A stretch of 64,000 nt of DNA from Nitrincola alkalilacustris. Its GTDB lineage: Bacteria > Pseudomonadota > Gammaproteobacteria > Pseudomonadales > Balneatricaceae. Under the pieces are notes generated by a model, which was not told where the DNA came from, did not search any database, and saw only the letters and a list, made by a program, of their open reading frames with translations. The stretch is from contig NZ_WBOM01000005.1 of assembly GCF_008973755.1 (NCBI RefSeq), positions 62,001 to 126,000 of the forward strand, written 5' to 3'. A program made the translations under genes and the position numbers. Of the stretch, positions 17,967-27,661 are shown one piece after another (positions within the stretch are counted from its first letter, which is position 1; each line of letters starts with the position of its first letter).

Positions 17967-20825
17967 TCAGAGCTCCTCGGCCTGGCATTCAGTGAATTGC
18001 TTCAGTAGTGCTGCAGCACTGGCATAGTCAAAGCTGTCGATCAACTGTTCAAACTGTTGCAGCTTGGTACTGAATGGGTGGTTGCCTATTGCTTCCCTGA
18101 AACTGCGAATCAGCTCTGGCGCTATATAGTCGTAACCCTCAAGCAAGCGGGCCATTTTGTTAGCGAGTTCGGCAGACAGTACAGGGTCATGCTGGCCGTT
18201 CTGGGGCAGGCTGTCTTCAGTGTCATGATGACAGGTCAGGCTGGCAATACTGTCCAGTACCTGCTTCATGGCTTGCCTGAAAGGTTCCAGGTCGAGGAGG
18301 GGCGCACCGCTTTTCAGAAATTGCTCCAGTTTTTCCGCTTCGCGATGAACTTCGCTTGCCCCAAGATTGGCTGCTGTGCCCTTGAGCAGATGAAGCTGAG
18401 CTATCGCGTCCTGGTGGTTGCCGGACTGAATCAGAAGATCCGTCTGCTCGACACAATTGAAGAACCCTTCATGAAATTGCAGCAGCAGTTTATATAGCAG
18501 TTGCTTGTTGCCACCCAGCAATGAAATGATACCTTCCAGCTCAAATCCCGGTAGCGTGTCCGGCAACGCGATCGCCTTTCCGGCATGGATCTGTTTCATC
18601 TGTGGGCTCGCACTGTGCTGAGCCGGATGAATCCACTTGAGCAGGGTGTCAAGCAGTACATCCGGCAAAAGCGGCTTTGCAACATGATCGTTCATGCCGG
18701 CTGACAGGCACTCTTCCTGATCTCGCATCATCACGGAGGCTGTCATGGCTATAATGGGAAGGTTGACAAAGCGCGGGTCACGACGGATCTGACGTGTGGC
18801 TTCAAGTCCATCCATGACTGGCATTTGCAGATCCATCAGAATGCCATCGAAGGACTCAGCTTCGAGTGCTTGCAATGCCTGTGCACCATTTTCTGCCAGA
18901 GTTGCCGTGATACCCAGTCGTAGCAGAAACTCTCTGGCCACTAGTTGATTGATCTCATTATCCTCAACCAGTAACAGGTGGGCGCCCTGCAGTTGAGCAG
19001 GCAGCTGATCTGACTGTTTCCGAGAGGCTGTTGTGGTGGAAATTTCTGCTGCTGATATCCCCTTTTTGCCCTGAACCAGCATGATCGTATCGAACAACCC
19101 CGACGCCGTCACCGGCTTGGAAAGTGTAGCATCCAACCTTAACCCTTTTGCTTCTGCACTCAATTGCTCCTGACTGTAGGCAGAAACCATGATGATGGTG
19201 GGCATGTGAGTGACTTTGCCCTGATCTGCCAGTGCTGCAATGCGTCTGGTCAGCTCCAGTCCATCCATACCGGGCATGCGCCAGTCGGTCAGCAGTAACT
19301 CAAAGGTTTCACCGATCGTGTGACGCTGCTCAATCAGGGTCAGAGCCTCCTCACCCGTCGCCGCTTCGGTAACCTCAAACTGCCAGTGGCTGAGCATATC
19401 CACCAGTACCATGCGCGAGATTTCCAGGTCATCGACCACCAGCACACGCATACCGTGCAGATCCGGCAGGTTGTATCTGGCGCTGAAGCGCTGGGCGACC
19501 GGGAAATCAAGTGTAAAGCGGAAGCTGCTGCCTTGTTCCGGTAATGAGTCTACGCTGATCTCACCACCCATCTTTTCCACCAGATGCTTGCTGATCGACA
19601 ACCCCAGTCCGGTTCCGCCATATTTTCTGCTGGTAGAGCCATCTGCCTGCGTAAAGGCGGTGAACAGGCGGCTGATCTGCTCGGCATTCATGCCGATTCC
19701 TGTGTCATGAATATTGAAGATGAGTCTGGCAGTACCGGACTTCAGCGATACCAGTTCTATATGGGCGTGAATAGTGCCATGTTCGGTGAACTTGATCGCA
19801 TTTCCTACCAGATTGTTCAGTACCTGGCCCAGTCGTAACGGATCGCCTATGAGTAAGGGGGGGATGGCGTTATCCACCTGAAATACCAGTTCCAGATCCT
19901 TCTTTTCTGCACTGAAAGCAAACAGATTTGCCACACTTTCCAGCACCTCTTCCAGCGAAAATTCCGTACTTTCAATCTCCAGTCTGCCAGCTTCAACTTT
20001 GGAGTAATCGAGGATGTCGTTGATGATAGTCAGCAAAGCGGTGGAGGAGGCGTGGATCTTGCCGGTGTAATCACGAAGTCTGGTGGGTAGTTCCATCTCC
20101 AGCATAAGGCGCGAGAGCCCGATAATCGCATTCATCGGGGTACGTATTTCATGGCTCATATTAGCCAGAAATTCACTCTTGGCCCGATTCGCTTCTTCCG
20201 CCGCTTTATGGGCGGTGATCAGTTCCTGTCTGGAGGCCTTGATCTCAACAGTTTGTTGCGCGAGCGTCTCCAGAGCAGCCTTGAGCTGGCGATTGGTTTC
20301 CGATACCTCATTGGCGCGGCTCAGAACTTCTGATTGTGTCTGGGGCTTTCCGGGCTGAATGTAAGTGTTGGCAGCAGCCTCCTGGGCCAGTACAAAATCG
20401 GTGATGTCTTCGGCATGGTGCAGGATAAAGGCAACTTCACCGGCCTGATCAAAAACCGGAATGTTGATCGGGCTCCAGTAGCACACCTCAAACCCGTTTT
20501 TTCCATCACGCCGTGGTATATCATATTTCTGAACGCCCATGCTGTCCTTGCATTTTTCATGGACAACACGCTCCAGTGATAGGCGCAGAGAGTTGAGGTT
20601 GTCGGTGAGGAGATCATCAGGATTTTCCGGGAACACATCAAAAACGCCACGCCCGATAATCTCGCTGCGTCGTGTCCCAGTCGCGGTCAGATAGCTGTCA
20701 TTGACGGCTGATATGGTGTATTGCCCATCTGCCTGCAAGATCAGATACGGATTGGGGCTCTGCTCAAACAGTAGCTTAAAGTCTGGCTGGACTGCTTCCT
20801 GGCGTCCATTCGTGGTCTGGCTCAT
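17967..20825 (-). CDS. Hybrid sensor histidine kinase (PAS-HK-REC-REC-HPt)
   Basis: A 952-residue BarA-like phosphorelay kinase without obvious membrane segments. Order: PAS domain (about 15-130), coiled coil (about 170-215), HisKA with H225 in NMSHEIRTP, HATPase with the DTGIGM and GTGLGLSI boxes, a first receiver ([22 protein letters not shown]), a second receiver ([20 protein letters not shown]) and a C-terminal HPt with [12 protein letters not shown]. Being soluble with a PAS domain, it probably senses a cytoplasmic signal. It runs directly into the diguanylate cyclase gene, so both are likely one signalling pathway. Confidence 0.9.
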   Translation of the reverse strand: MSQTTNGRQEAVQPDFKLLFEQSPNPYLILQADGQYTISAVNDSYLTATGTRRSEIIGRGVFDVFPENPDDLLTDNLNSLRLSLERVVHEKCKDSMGVQKYDIPRRDGKNGFEVCYWSPINIPVFDQAGEVAFILHHAEDITDFVLAQEAAANTYIQPGKPQTQSEVLSRANEVSETNRQLKAALETLAQQTVEIKASRQELITAHKAAEEANRAKSEFLANMSHEIRTPMNAIIGLSRLMLEMELPTRLRDYTGKIHASSTALLTIINDILDYSKVEAGRLEIESTEFSLEEVLESVANLFAFSAEKKDLELVFQVDNAIPPLLIGDPLRLGQVLNNLVGNAIKFTEHGTIHAHIELVSLKSGTARLIFNIHDTGIGMNAEQISRLFTAFTQADGSTSRKYGGTGLGLSISKHLVEKMGGEISVDSLPEQGSSFRFTLDFPVAQRFSARYNLPDLHGMRVLVVDDLEISRMVLVDMLSHWQFEVTEAATGEEALTLIEQRHTIGETFELLLTDWRMPGMDGLELTRRIAALADQGKVTHMPTIIMVSAYSQEQLSAEAKGLRLDATLSKPVTASGLFDTIMLVQGKKGISAAEISTTTASRKQSDQLPAQLQGAHLLLVEDNEINQLVAREFLLRLGITATLAENGAQALQALEAESFDGILMDLQMPVMDGLEATRQIRRDPRFVNLPIIAMTASVMMRDQEECLSAGMNDHVAKPLLPDVLLDTLLKWIHPAQHSASPQMKQIHAGKAIALPDTLPGFELEGIISLLGGNKQLLYKLLLQFHEGFFNCVEQTDLLIQSGNHQDAIAQLHLLKGTAANLGASEVHREAEKLEQFLKSGAPLLDLEPFRQAMKQVLDSIASLTCHHDTEDSLPQNGQHDPVLSAELANKMARLLEGYDYIAPELIRSFREAIGNHPFSTKLQQFEQLIDSFDYASAAALLKQFTECQAEEL

Positions 20826-21106
20826 GTTTATACCATGTTGTCAGATGACTCAGTTCATCCCTGTTTTATGTTCCGGTACTACAGACGCCTGTTAAAAAAT
20901 ATGGCTAATTGGTGCTGTCCCGAGTTTCCAGTCCTGACCGAAAAACGCCCATGACATGGATAAGTCCCAGTGCATCACGTACAATTCTTTGTTAAGTGTA
21001 GATCACTTCCTGTATTTTTGTATATTTAAGGTATCTGTTTGTTTTTTATAATATTTATAGTCTTTGTCTGTTTGAATCGACAAATGAAGCTGATTGGAGA
21101 GACACT

Positions 21107-21937
21107 GTGATCGAGCTGGGCCGGCTGAATACTCTGAGTGTGATGCGCATAGTGGAGTTTGGTGTTTACCTGGATGGTGGCGACAAGGGCGGTATCCTGC
21201 TGCCACAGAAAGAAGTGCCCGAGGAGTGTCAGATCGGTGATCAGCTTCGAGTGTTTGTCTACCTCGACAGCGATGATATGCCGGTTGCCACTATGAAAAA
21301 GCCCAGAGCGCAGGTAGGTGAGTTTGCCTCGTTGGTGGTGGCCGATACCAATCAGGTCGGCGCGTTTCTCGACTGGGGGCTGCCCAAACAACTGTTCCTG
21401 CCCTTTGCCCAGCAGGCAAAACCGGTAGAACCGGGTCAGCGCTGTATCGTTTATCTCTATATCGACAACTCAGGTCGTATTGCAGCTTCCGCCAAGCTGG
21501 AAAAGTTTCTTGATAAAACCCCGTGCGACTATACACCGGGTCAGACGGCAGAGCTGCTGTTCTGGCGCCGTACCGATCTGGGCTATCTGGCGATTGTGGA
21601 TCACCGCTATCTGGGCATGCTGCATAATCAGGACCTGTTCCGCGAGATACGCAGTGGACAGACTGTGCACGGCTTCATCAAACAGGTGCGCGAAGATGGC
21701 AAAATCGATGTGATGCTGGAAAAGCCCGGCTACGCTAAAGTCGACCCGCTGGCACAACAGATACTGCAGTACCTCGAGATCAAAGGCGGCCAGTGCCAAC
21801 TGAACGATAAAAGCTCCCCTGAAGAGATCAAGGAGCTGTTTGCCGTCAGCAAGAAGGCGTTCAAAATGGCCCTCGGCAATCTGCTGAAACAGGGGCTGAT
21901 CCGCCAGAATGAGCAGGGGATTGAGAGGGTTGAGTGA
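21107..21937 (+). CDS. cvfB: CvfB-like S1-domain RNA-binding protein
   Basis: A 276-residue protein of the CvfB/YitL family: tandem S1-like beta-barrel modules (about 1-65, 65-135, 140-215) and a C-terminal winged helix (about 225-276) that bind RNA. The start is a GTG with GGAG nine bases upstream. Family members affect virulence gene expression in Staphylococcus; the role in Gram-negative bacteria is poorly known. It lies alone, with an AT-rich 280-base upstream region. Confidence 0.88.
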   Translation: MIELGRLNTLSVMRIVEFGVYLDGGDKGGILLPQKEVPEECQIGDQLRVFVYLDSDDMPVATMKKPRAQVGEFASLVVADTNQVGAFLDWGLPKQLFLPFAQQAKPVEPGQRCIVYLYIDNSGRIAASAKLEKFLDKTPCDYTPGQTAELLFWRRTDLGYLAIVDHRYLGMLHNQDLFREIRSGQTVHGFIKQVREDGKIDVMLEKPGYAKVDPLAQQILQYLEIKGGQCQLNDKSSPEEIKELFAVSKKAFKMALGNLLKQGLIRQNEQGIERVE

Positions 21938-22035
21938 AGGGCTGCTCTATTGGATCTTGTTGACAGAGAGATATCAAGGTAGCTTATTATTAAACCGGTG
22001 ACCACTCAGATCTGATCATGCGAGAGAGAAGATCA

Positions 22036-22461
22036 ATGCAACAACAAGACAATACCACCGCCCGTGGCCGACTCACCATTCGCACCCTGGCAATGCCATC
22101 CGATACCAACCCTTCGGGTGATATTTTCGGCGGCTGGGTGCTGTCACAGATGGACCTGGCTGCCGGTATCTGCGCCGGTCAGCGTGCCCAGTGTCGCGTT
22201 GTCACTGTCGCTCTGGATAGTATGAGCTTCATTCGGCCCGTGAAAGTAGGGGACATTCTGGGTGTCTATACCGAAGTATGCCGGGTTGGACGCAGCTCAC
22301 TCAATATTCATGTCGAATGCTGGGTCAGACGAGGCCGTATCGGCAAGCGTGAAAAAGTCACCGAGGCAGTGTTCAAATTTGTCGCCCTGGATGACGAGGG
22401 CAAGCCGACCAAAGTGCCAGATGCCCACTCATTGCCACCTTATGTAGAAAGTGAGTTTTAA
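22036..22461 (+). CDS. yciA: Acyl-CoA thioesterase YciA
   Basis: Hotdog-fold thioesterase (141 aa) that hydrolyses a wide range of acyl-CoAs in the cytosol. The conserved NPSGDIFGGWVLSQMD motif, with its catalytic aspartate, and the VALDSMSFIRPVKVGD block match E. coli YciA. The frame allows ATG at 22018, but the purine-rich GAGAGAAG before 22036 and the family N-terminus favour 22036. It converges with the MCE lipoprotein gene. Confidence 0.9.
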   Translation: MQQQDNTTARGRLTIRTLAMPSDTNPSGDIFGGWVLSQMDLAAGICAGQRAQCRVVTVALDSMSFIRPVKVGDILGVYTEVCRVGRSSLNIHVECWVRRGRIGKREKVTEAVFKFVALDDEGKPTKVPDAHSLPPYVESEF

Positions 22462-22481
22462 GCTCAGTTTGCCTTGAACAG

Positions 22482-22519
22482 TTTTGAATAGGTCAGGTGA
22501 AGGTACCTAACCTGCAAAA
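22482..22519. terminator. Bidirectional terminator between yciA and the MCE operon
   Basis: AGGTCAGGT (22490-22498) and ACCTAACCT (22505-22513) form a nine-pair stem with one mismatch and a six-base loop. Flanking TTTTG and CAAAA give U-rich ends in both directions, which suits two convergent genes. Confidence 0.5.
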
Positions 22520-22539
22520 TACTTTGCTGAATGATGCTG

Positions 22540-23160
22540 TCACCGACCGCTCTCTGCCACCACCCGCTCCAACTGCTCTGGCAAACCTTCCAGCCAACTC
22601 TGTACCCAGTGTTGGCTGGCCGCCGCCATGCCGGGTGCGCTGATCTCACTTAGTGTTTCCGTCTGTTCCCATTGCCAGCGAGCAAGCGGTTTGCCTTCGG
22701 CAGTCAACAGGTCGGCGTACAGGGCGATGGCCAGCGTGCCGGCTAGTTGATCAAGGTGCCAGGTGTGCAGAGTAATGCTCAGGCGGTAGGTGGCATCAAT
22801 GCCTGGCCTATCCTGATGGACGCTGATCTGCGAGAGTTGATCTGCCAGATAGTCAACGCTGATGCGCTGCAATTGCTGAGGCAGGGGCTCGCTCCAGATA
22901 TGGTCGCGAAAGGGCATCAACTGGTTGGGAGCGGGCTGATACCAGATGTTGCGGCTGTTCAGGGCCGGTGTGGATTGTGGGCGCTCGACTACCAGGGTCT
23001 GGGTGTCTGCAGCATAGTGTTTGGCGCGGCTTTCCTGTGATTTGCCCAGCGGCGCAAGCTGAAGCTGCAAGGGAGCGGGCCCCGCTTCAGGCAGCAGAGT
23101 ACAACCGCTGATCAGCAGCAGGCTAAGGCAGGTCAGGAGCTGGGTGCGTCCTTGTCTCAT
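22540..23160 (-). CDS. PqiC-like lipoprotein of an MCE transporter (ABC_trans_aux)
   Basis: Outer-membrane-directed lipoprotein of 206 residues with a lipobox LISGC after a hydrophobic signal. The mature part resembles the ABC-type transport auxiliary lipoprotein family (PqiC/YmbA). It is the last gene of a permease, ATPase, MCE protein and lipoprotein operon, and its ATG overlaps the MCE stop (ATGA). It likely anchors the lipid conduit at the outer membrane. Confidence 0.8.
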   Translation of the reverse strand: MRQGRTQLLTCLSLLLISGCTLLPEAGPAPLQLQLAPLGKSQESRAKHYAADTQTLVVERPQSTPALNSRNIWYQPAPNQLMPFRDHIWSEPLPQQLQRISVDYLADQLSQISVHQDRPGIDATYRLSITLHTWHLDQLAGTLAIALYADLLTAEGKPLARWQWEQTETLSEISAPGMAAASQHWVQSWLEGLPEQLERVVAESGR

Positions 23161-24068
23161 GGGTTTTCTCCAGGGCCGGGCGGCAGTGAGGCCGGGCCGG
23201 TTATCAGACTGTTACTTTCGCGTTTGAACTGTTCCAACAGTGTTTCGAGCTCAGACAAGATTGATGGCAGTTGCCGGGTGGTGGCCTGGCCATCACGTGA
23301 CAGCAGCTCTATCTGGCGGGTCGCCTTGTCCATACTCTGCGTCAGGCTGTCGGCCAGGTTCTGTCCCATCTGTTCGATAGCCACTGGCCAGTCTTCGCTC
23401 TGGGTCTGTAGCTGGCGAGTGAAATCAGTCAGAGCCTGTGCCATCTCTTCATAGGGTTTCAGATCCAGTTGAGCGACCTGTTGGTCAGCGGTTGATGCCA
23501 GTGACTCTACGGCAGCCAGCATATTGCTCAACTGCTGCCTCATCTCGGCATCGGTCAACTGGCTGATCTGGCGTGTCAGTTCGTTCAGGTTGTCTGCCAG
23601 ATCATTGAAGCGAGTGAGTGAGTCACTCAGTGCATCGGTGATCTGCAACAGGCGTGAGGCCTGACTGCGTATCACAGCTGGGTCACTGTCTGATGTTTCC
23701 AGATAGGCGCTTTGACCATCGCCGCCATTGATCTCGACAAACAACAAGCCGGTAATACCCTGATTCTGCAGGGAGGCCACTGAGTTCTCGCGGATAGGTG
23801 TTTGTGGATCGATGCGAAGATCCAGGCGTACGCGCCCCTCCACGTCGGTATCCAGTGATATACGCTCAACGATACCCACAGGCACGCCCAGATAGCGCAC
23901 ACTGGCGCGTTCATTCAGCCCCGCCACGGATTCGGTGAAATAGGTGATGTAGAGCTGTCGCTCCTGATGACGCTGATCCTGCGTCATCCAGGCAATCATA
24001 CCCAGCCCCAACAGCAGGAGGAGTACAACAAATGCACCGACCAGCGTGTAGTTGATGCGTGGATTCAT
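23157..24068 (-). CDS. MlaD/MCE-domain substrate-binding protein
   Basis: A 303-residue inner-membrane-anchored periplasmic protein: one N-terminal helix (about 8-28), a single MCE domain (about 38-118, with VRYLGVPVGIVERISLD and GITGLLFVEING), then a long predicted helical region. MCE proteins form hexameric rings that carry lipids between the membranes. The long C-terminal helix is more like PqiB/YebT or Mce proteins than the short E. coli MlaD. It overlaps both neighbours by four bases. Confidence 0.87.
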   Translation of the reverse strand: MNPRINYTLVGAFVVLLLLLGLGMIAWMTQDQRHQERQLYITYFTESVAGLNERASVRYLGVPVGIVERISLDTDVEGRVRLDLRIDPQTPIRENSVASLQNQGITGLLFVEINGGDGQSAYLETSDSDPAVIRSQASRLLQITDALSDSLTRFNDLADNLNELTRQISQLTDAEMRQQLSNMLAAVESLASTADQQVAQLDLKPYEEMAQALTDFTRQLQTQSEDWPVAIEQMGQNLADSLTQSMDKATRQIELLSRDGQATTRQLPSILSELETLLEQFKRESNSLITGPASLPPGPGENP

Positions 24069-24844
24069 TCTTCGGACTCCATTTTGATCGCCGCGCGTCG
24101 TGCACGGGTGTTGGCAAAGTAGTGTTGAATTTCGGGATGTTCATGTGCCGACAGGTCATCCATCGGCAGCTTGGCCAGTACGCGCTTCTCGCCCAGAAAT
24201 GCCACCTGATCAGTCACACGCCACAGTGAATCGAGATCGTGGGTAACCAGAATCAGCGTCAGATCCAGCGTGGCATGCAGCTCCAGCAGCATCTCGTCAA
24301 AGGCACTGGCTCCGGCGGGGTCAAGGCCAGCGGTGGGCTCATCCAGCAACAACAGGCCTGGGTCGAGTGCCAGTGCGCGGGCCACGGCAGCTCGCTTCAG
24401 CATACCACCGCTGAGTTCCTGCGGATATTTCCATGCGGCCAGATCGGGCAGGCCGGTCAGACGCAGCTTGAGCATCGCCAGCTCTTCCAGCAGGCTGTCG
24501 GGCAGAGATTGATGTTCGCGAATCGACAGCATGATGTTTTCCAGCACCGTGAGGCTGGAGAAGAGGGCGCCCTGCTGAAACATCATGCCGATCTTTTTCC
24601 TCAGGCCTGCCATCTGTCCGGTTGTCAGCTCTGTGACGGGAAGGCCGAACAGTTTGATTTCACCTTCATCGGCCTCCTGCAGCAGTGCAATCTCGCTCAG
24701 CAGCACCGATTTGCCACAGCCACTGCCACCAACCAGAGCAAGACGTTCGCCGCGTATAACGGTCAGATCGAGATTTTTGTGCACCTCGTGGCTGCCGAAA
24801 CGGGTTGCGAGGCCTTTAATATCGACCAGTGTTGTTTGTGTCAT
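24065..24844 (-). CDS. MlaF-like ABC transporter ATPase
   Basis: ATPase of the MCE lipid transporter (259 aa). Walker A is GGSGCGKS, the signature LSGGMLKR, and Walker B LLLDEPTAGLDP, with the MlaF-type Q-loop GMMFQQGALFSS. The frame opens at 24868 inside the permease gene. The ATG at 24844, preceded by GGTGAG and just after the permease stop, is the likely start. The C-terminus overlaps the MCE gene by four bases. Confidence 0.88.
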   Translation of the reverse strand: MTQTTLVDIKGLATRFGSHEVHKNLDLTVIRGERLALVGGSGCGKSVLLSEIALLQEADEGEIKLFGLPVTELTTGQMAGLRKKIGMMFQQGALFSSLTVLENIMLSIREHQSLPDSLLEELAMLKLRLTGLPDLAAWKYPQELSGGMLKRAAVARALALDPGLLLLDEPTAGLDPAGASAFDEMLLELHATLDLTLILVTHDLDSLWRVTDQVAFLGEKRVLAKLPMDDLSAHEHPEIQHYFANTRARRAAIKMESEE

Positions 24845-24848
24845 CGTC

Positions 24849-25946
24849 TCACCAGCCCAGTTGTGCAAATAGAATGGAGAAGATGGCGTCGGCGATGATC
24901 ACCAGAAAAATACTCTGCACCACGCTGCGGGTTGTACGACGCCCTACCTCTTCGGCACCACCCTTTGCCAACAGACCCTGCATGCAACCGACATTAACGA
25001 TCAGCAGTGCAAACACCGGAGCCTTGATCAGGCCGACCCAGAAATGAATCACATCCACACTGGAGCCAAAGCGCTGAATGAACTCGATTGGGCTCAGCTC
25101 CAACTGCAGAGATGCCACCAGCATGCCGCCACCGATACCGGCCGCCATCGACAGAATCGTCAGCAGTGGCATCACCAGCATCAGCCCGATAAGTTTGGGC
25201 AGAATCAGCCAGGCGTAGGGGTCCTGGCCCAGACTTTTCAGGGCCAGTATCTCCTGATTCATCTGCATGGTCGCCAGTTGCGCGGCATAGGCGGAGCCGG
25301 AGCGGCCAGCGACGATGATGGCGCAGATCAGCGGAGACAGCTCGCGCAGCAGTGTCAGGGATACCAGCTCAACGATAAAAATGTTGGCGCCATAAGTAGC
25401 AAGCTGCAGGCCACCCTGATAGGCGATAACAGCACCGAGCAGAAAGGCCAGCAGGGCGATGATCGGCACCGCATGCAGGCCATCTTTCTGTAAAACATCC
25501 AGCACCATTTTGATCTTGAGCTCGCCAGGGTGGCGGAACAGTCTGAGCACAAGAGCGCTCAAACGACCAAAAAAATTCAGCAGTTCCTGGCCATGGCCAG
25601 CAGATTCAACTGTCCGCTTTCCGAGATCAGCCAGCCAGTTGAGTGAGGGCTCAGGTTCCGGAGTGTCTCCGCTGCGCGCGGCAACCAGCTCCAACAGGCG
25701 TGTCTGATCTGGTGTCAGCCCCTTGGGCCAGGCGTCCGGGGATGGGCCGATCAGCTTGAGAAGCTGCAGTGCGCCGTTGGTATCCATCTGGCCGAGACTG
25801 GCACTGATCGAGTGCGACTTATCCAGCCGCACATCATTTATCAGGCGTACCAGCTCTTTCAGATAGCGTGTATCCCAGTCGCCTGCCAGCAGGATTCCCG
25901 CATCATCCTGATGGATAGCGGGGGGTGTCTGTGTGTCCTTATCCAT
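24849..25946 (-). CDS. MlaE-like permease with N-terminal STAS-like domain
   Basis: Membrane subunit of the MCE transporter (365 aa). Residues about 15-90 look like a STAS/MlaB-type domain fused in cis (separate as MlaB in E. coli). The rest holds the MlaE fold with LLAFLLGAVIAYQGGLQL, ELSPLICAIIVAGRSGSAYAAQL and GCMQGLLAKGGAEEVGRRTTR. A TTG at 25949 also opens the frame, but the ATG at 25946 is preferred. First gene of the four-gene operon. Confidence 0.87.
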   Translation of the reverse strand: MDKDTQTPPAIHQDDAGILLAGDWDTRYLKELVRLINDVRLDKSHSISASLGQMDTNGALQLLKLIGPSPDAWPKGLTPDQTRLLELVAARSGDTPEPEPSLNWLADLGKRTVESAGHGQELLNFFGRLSALVLRLFRHPGELKIKMVLDVLQKDGLHAVPIIALLAFLLGAVIAYQGGLQLATYGANIFIVELVSLTLLRELSPLICAIIVAGRSGSAYAAQLATMQMNQEILALKSLGQDPYAWLILPKLIGLMLVMPLLTILSMAAGIGGGMLVASLQLELSPIEFIQRFGSSVDVIHFWVGLIKAPVFALLIVNVGCMQGLLAKGGAEEVGRRTTRSVVQSIFLVIIADAIFSILFAQLGW

Positions 25947-26155
25947 CAATTGCTCAATCCGGAGAGATGCATCCAGTGCCCGGCATTATCGCCGGTTCCG
26001 GGTTGCCGATCTATATCAGTATTCTACTATCTACCTACTATCCAGTATCTTGATCCAGCCATCAAGTTATTCGGATCAGCAGCTCAGTGCGCAATCTGAC
26101 TAACCAATTGGACAGCAGGTTGTCAGAAACGTCGTTTATCTTTATCAGTACGTTA

Positions 26156-26872
26156 TCACAGCATCAAAGCGATCAGTAACGGCACCAGCAGAGCCGTCAG
26201 TAACGCATTCAACCCCATGCCAACCGCTGCAAACGCCCCTGCCGTGTCGTTCACTTGAAAGGCACGAGCGGTACCGATGCCATGTGCCGCCACGCCTGTA
26301 GCAAAGCCGCGCGCGCGCCAGTCCTTGATACGTAACAGATTCAGCAGCGGTGTTGCGGCGACTGCTCCGATCACGCCAGTCAGTAGCACCAATACGGCAG
26401 TGAGCGTTGGTGAACCACCGATGCTGTCGGAGATCCCCATCGCAACCGGTGCGGTGGCAGATTTGGGTGCCAGTGACAGCAGGCTTTCGCCACTGATCCC
26501 GAGTGCCCAGGCGATGCCGACGGCGCTGATGATGGCTGTCAGAGATCCGGCAAACAGGGCCGCCAGTATCGGTAGCAGGCTTTTGCGTACCCGCGCAAAG
26601 TTGATAAACAGCGGCACAGCGAGCGCAACGGTTGCCGGGCCAAGCATGAAATGGATGAACTGTGCACCCTCAAAATAGACCGGGAAGCTGGTATCGGTCA
26701 GCCAGAGCAGGCAGGCCAGTATCAGCACACTGATCAGTACCGGGTTCAGGTAGGGGGTACGTCCTGCTGTGCGGAAGAGTTTATCCGCCAGAACATAAGC
26801 GGCCAACGTACCACTGAGCCACAGCAACTGGTTTTCGGCAAGATAGCTCCAGATCTCCAGAAAATCACTCAT
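26156..26872 (-). CDS. lrgB: LrgB/CidB family membrane protein
   Basis: A 238-residue membrane protein with about eight hydrophobic segments and the LrgB hallmarks SATAPVAMGISDSIGG and ATGVAAHGIGTARAF. Partner of the CidA/LrgA-like protein; the pair is linked to control of murein hydrolase activity or to transport of small organic acids such as pyruvate or glycolate. The frame extends upstream to 26932, but a perfect AAGGAG before the ATG at 26872 fixes that start. It overlaps the upstream gene by eight bases. Confidence 0.88.
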   Translation of the reverse strand: MSDFLEIWSYLAENQLLWLSGTLAAYVLADKLFRTAGRTPYLNPVLISVLILACLLWLTDTSFPVYFEGAQFIHFMLGPATVALAVPLFINFARVRKSLLPILAALFAGSLTAIISAVGIAWALGISGESLLSLAPKSATAPVAMGISDSIGGSPTLTAVLVLLTGVIGAVAATPLLNLLRIKDWRARGFATGVAAHGIGTARAFQVNDTAGAFAAVGMGLNALLTALLVPLLIALML

Positions 26873-27245
26873 TATTCGCTCCTTTTTCCAGATTTTCTTC
26901 AGTATCGCCGCAGAGCTTTGAAACACCGGCAAATACCAGCGCCCCTATGGCAATCGCCAGCAATGTGCTCAGAATCAGCGCCATCAGAATGCCGAATCCC
27001 TCCGTTCCCAGCCTGTCCACATGGCCGACAATCCCTACACCTGCGGGTACAAACAGTAACGACAGGTGCTGCAGTAACCCCTGTGCTGTGGGTTGGACGC
27101 GAGCAAATATCGGTTTATGCACTATAAACAGGATCAGCAGCAGTGCCAGCCCCAGCACCGGACCTGGCAGGGGTAAACCCAGCATCCGCGCGATCACCTC
27201 GCCGATCAATTGACAGATCAGCAGTAACAGAACCGCAAGGATCAT
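26865..27245 (-). CDS. CidA/LrgA family holin-like protein
   Basis: Small membrane protein of 126 residues with four hydrophobic segments and the family motifs LPLPGPVLGLALL and FVPAGVGIVGH. It is co-transcribed with lrgB. No LysR-type regulator is adjacent, so control is not evident. Confidence 0.85.
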   Translation of the reverse strand: MILAVLLLLICQLIGEVIARMLGLPLPGPVLGLALLLILFIVHKPIFARVQPTAQGLLQHLSLLFVPAGVGIVGHVDRLGTEGFGILMALILSTLLAIAIGALVFAGVSKLCGDTEENLEKGANNE

Positions 27246-27349
27246 GATGATTTCCTCAGAAGATACAGATGGTTACAGCATAGTGCATGATCAACTCAGA
27301 TGGCAGGGGCCGAGCACCTCCTTGTTCAATCTTCTCAAGCCTGCTATTT

Positions 27350-27405
27350 TGTGAATATACACCACATTTTATAAAATTATTTAGTAAACGTAGAGTATAT
27401 TCACA
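27350..27405. promoter_or_regulatory. Candidate HipB operator: 11-bp perfect inverted repeat
   Basis: TGTGAATATAC at 27350-27360 is mirrored exactly by GTATATTCACA at 27395-27405, 45 bases apart start to start. The right arm ends on the A of the hipB ATG. Between the arms lies AT-rich DNA with the palindrome TTTTATAAAA (27367-27376). Binding here would block both the promoter and the translation start region, as expected for HipB autoregulation. Confidence 0.6.
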
Positions 27406-27656
27406 TGGATCTGTTTGATCTTGGGGTCTGCGTCCGTCAGGTGCGTCGGCGCAAAGGTTACTCCATGCAGGCGTTGGCGGATATGGCAGGGGTCGACAGG
27501 AGTACCTTGTCGAAACTAGAAAACCAGCGGCTGCCGGAGTTGGGGTATGGAAAGGTCGTCAGGCTGTTGGCCGTACTGGAGCTGGAGTTGATTGTGCGGC
27601 CAGCATCACCTCTACCGACACTGCCTGAGCTGCTGCGCGATATGAACAGGGAGTAA
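27405..27656 (+). CDS. hipB: HipB-type XRE antitoxin and repressor
   Basis: An 83-residue helix-turn-helix protein (HTH about residues 10-62: MQALADMAGVDRSTLSKLEN) placed five bases before hipA. It is the expected antitoxin and repressor of the pair. There is no strong Shine-Dalgarno before the ATG, and the start codon lies in the operator arm. Confidence 0.82.
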   Translation: MDLFDLGVCVRQVRRRKGYSMQALADMAGVDRSTLSKLENQRLPELGYGKVVRLLAVLELELIVRPASPLPTLPELLRDMNRE

Positions 27657-27661
27657 GTGAT

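Noticed and set aside
22490-22513. GGTCAGGT hairpin similar to the REP core
   Set aside because: Shares only eight bases with the repeat family and is explained by a normal bidirectional terminator.
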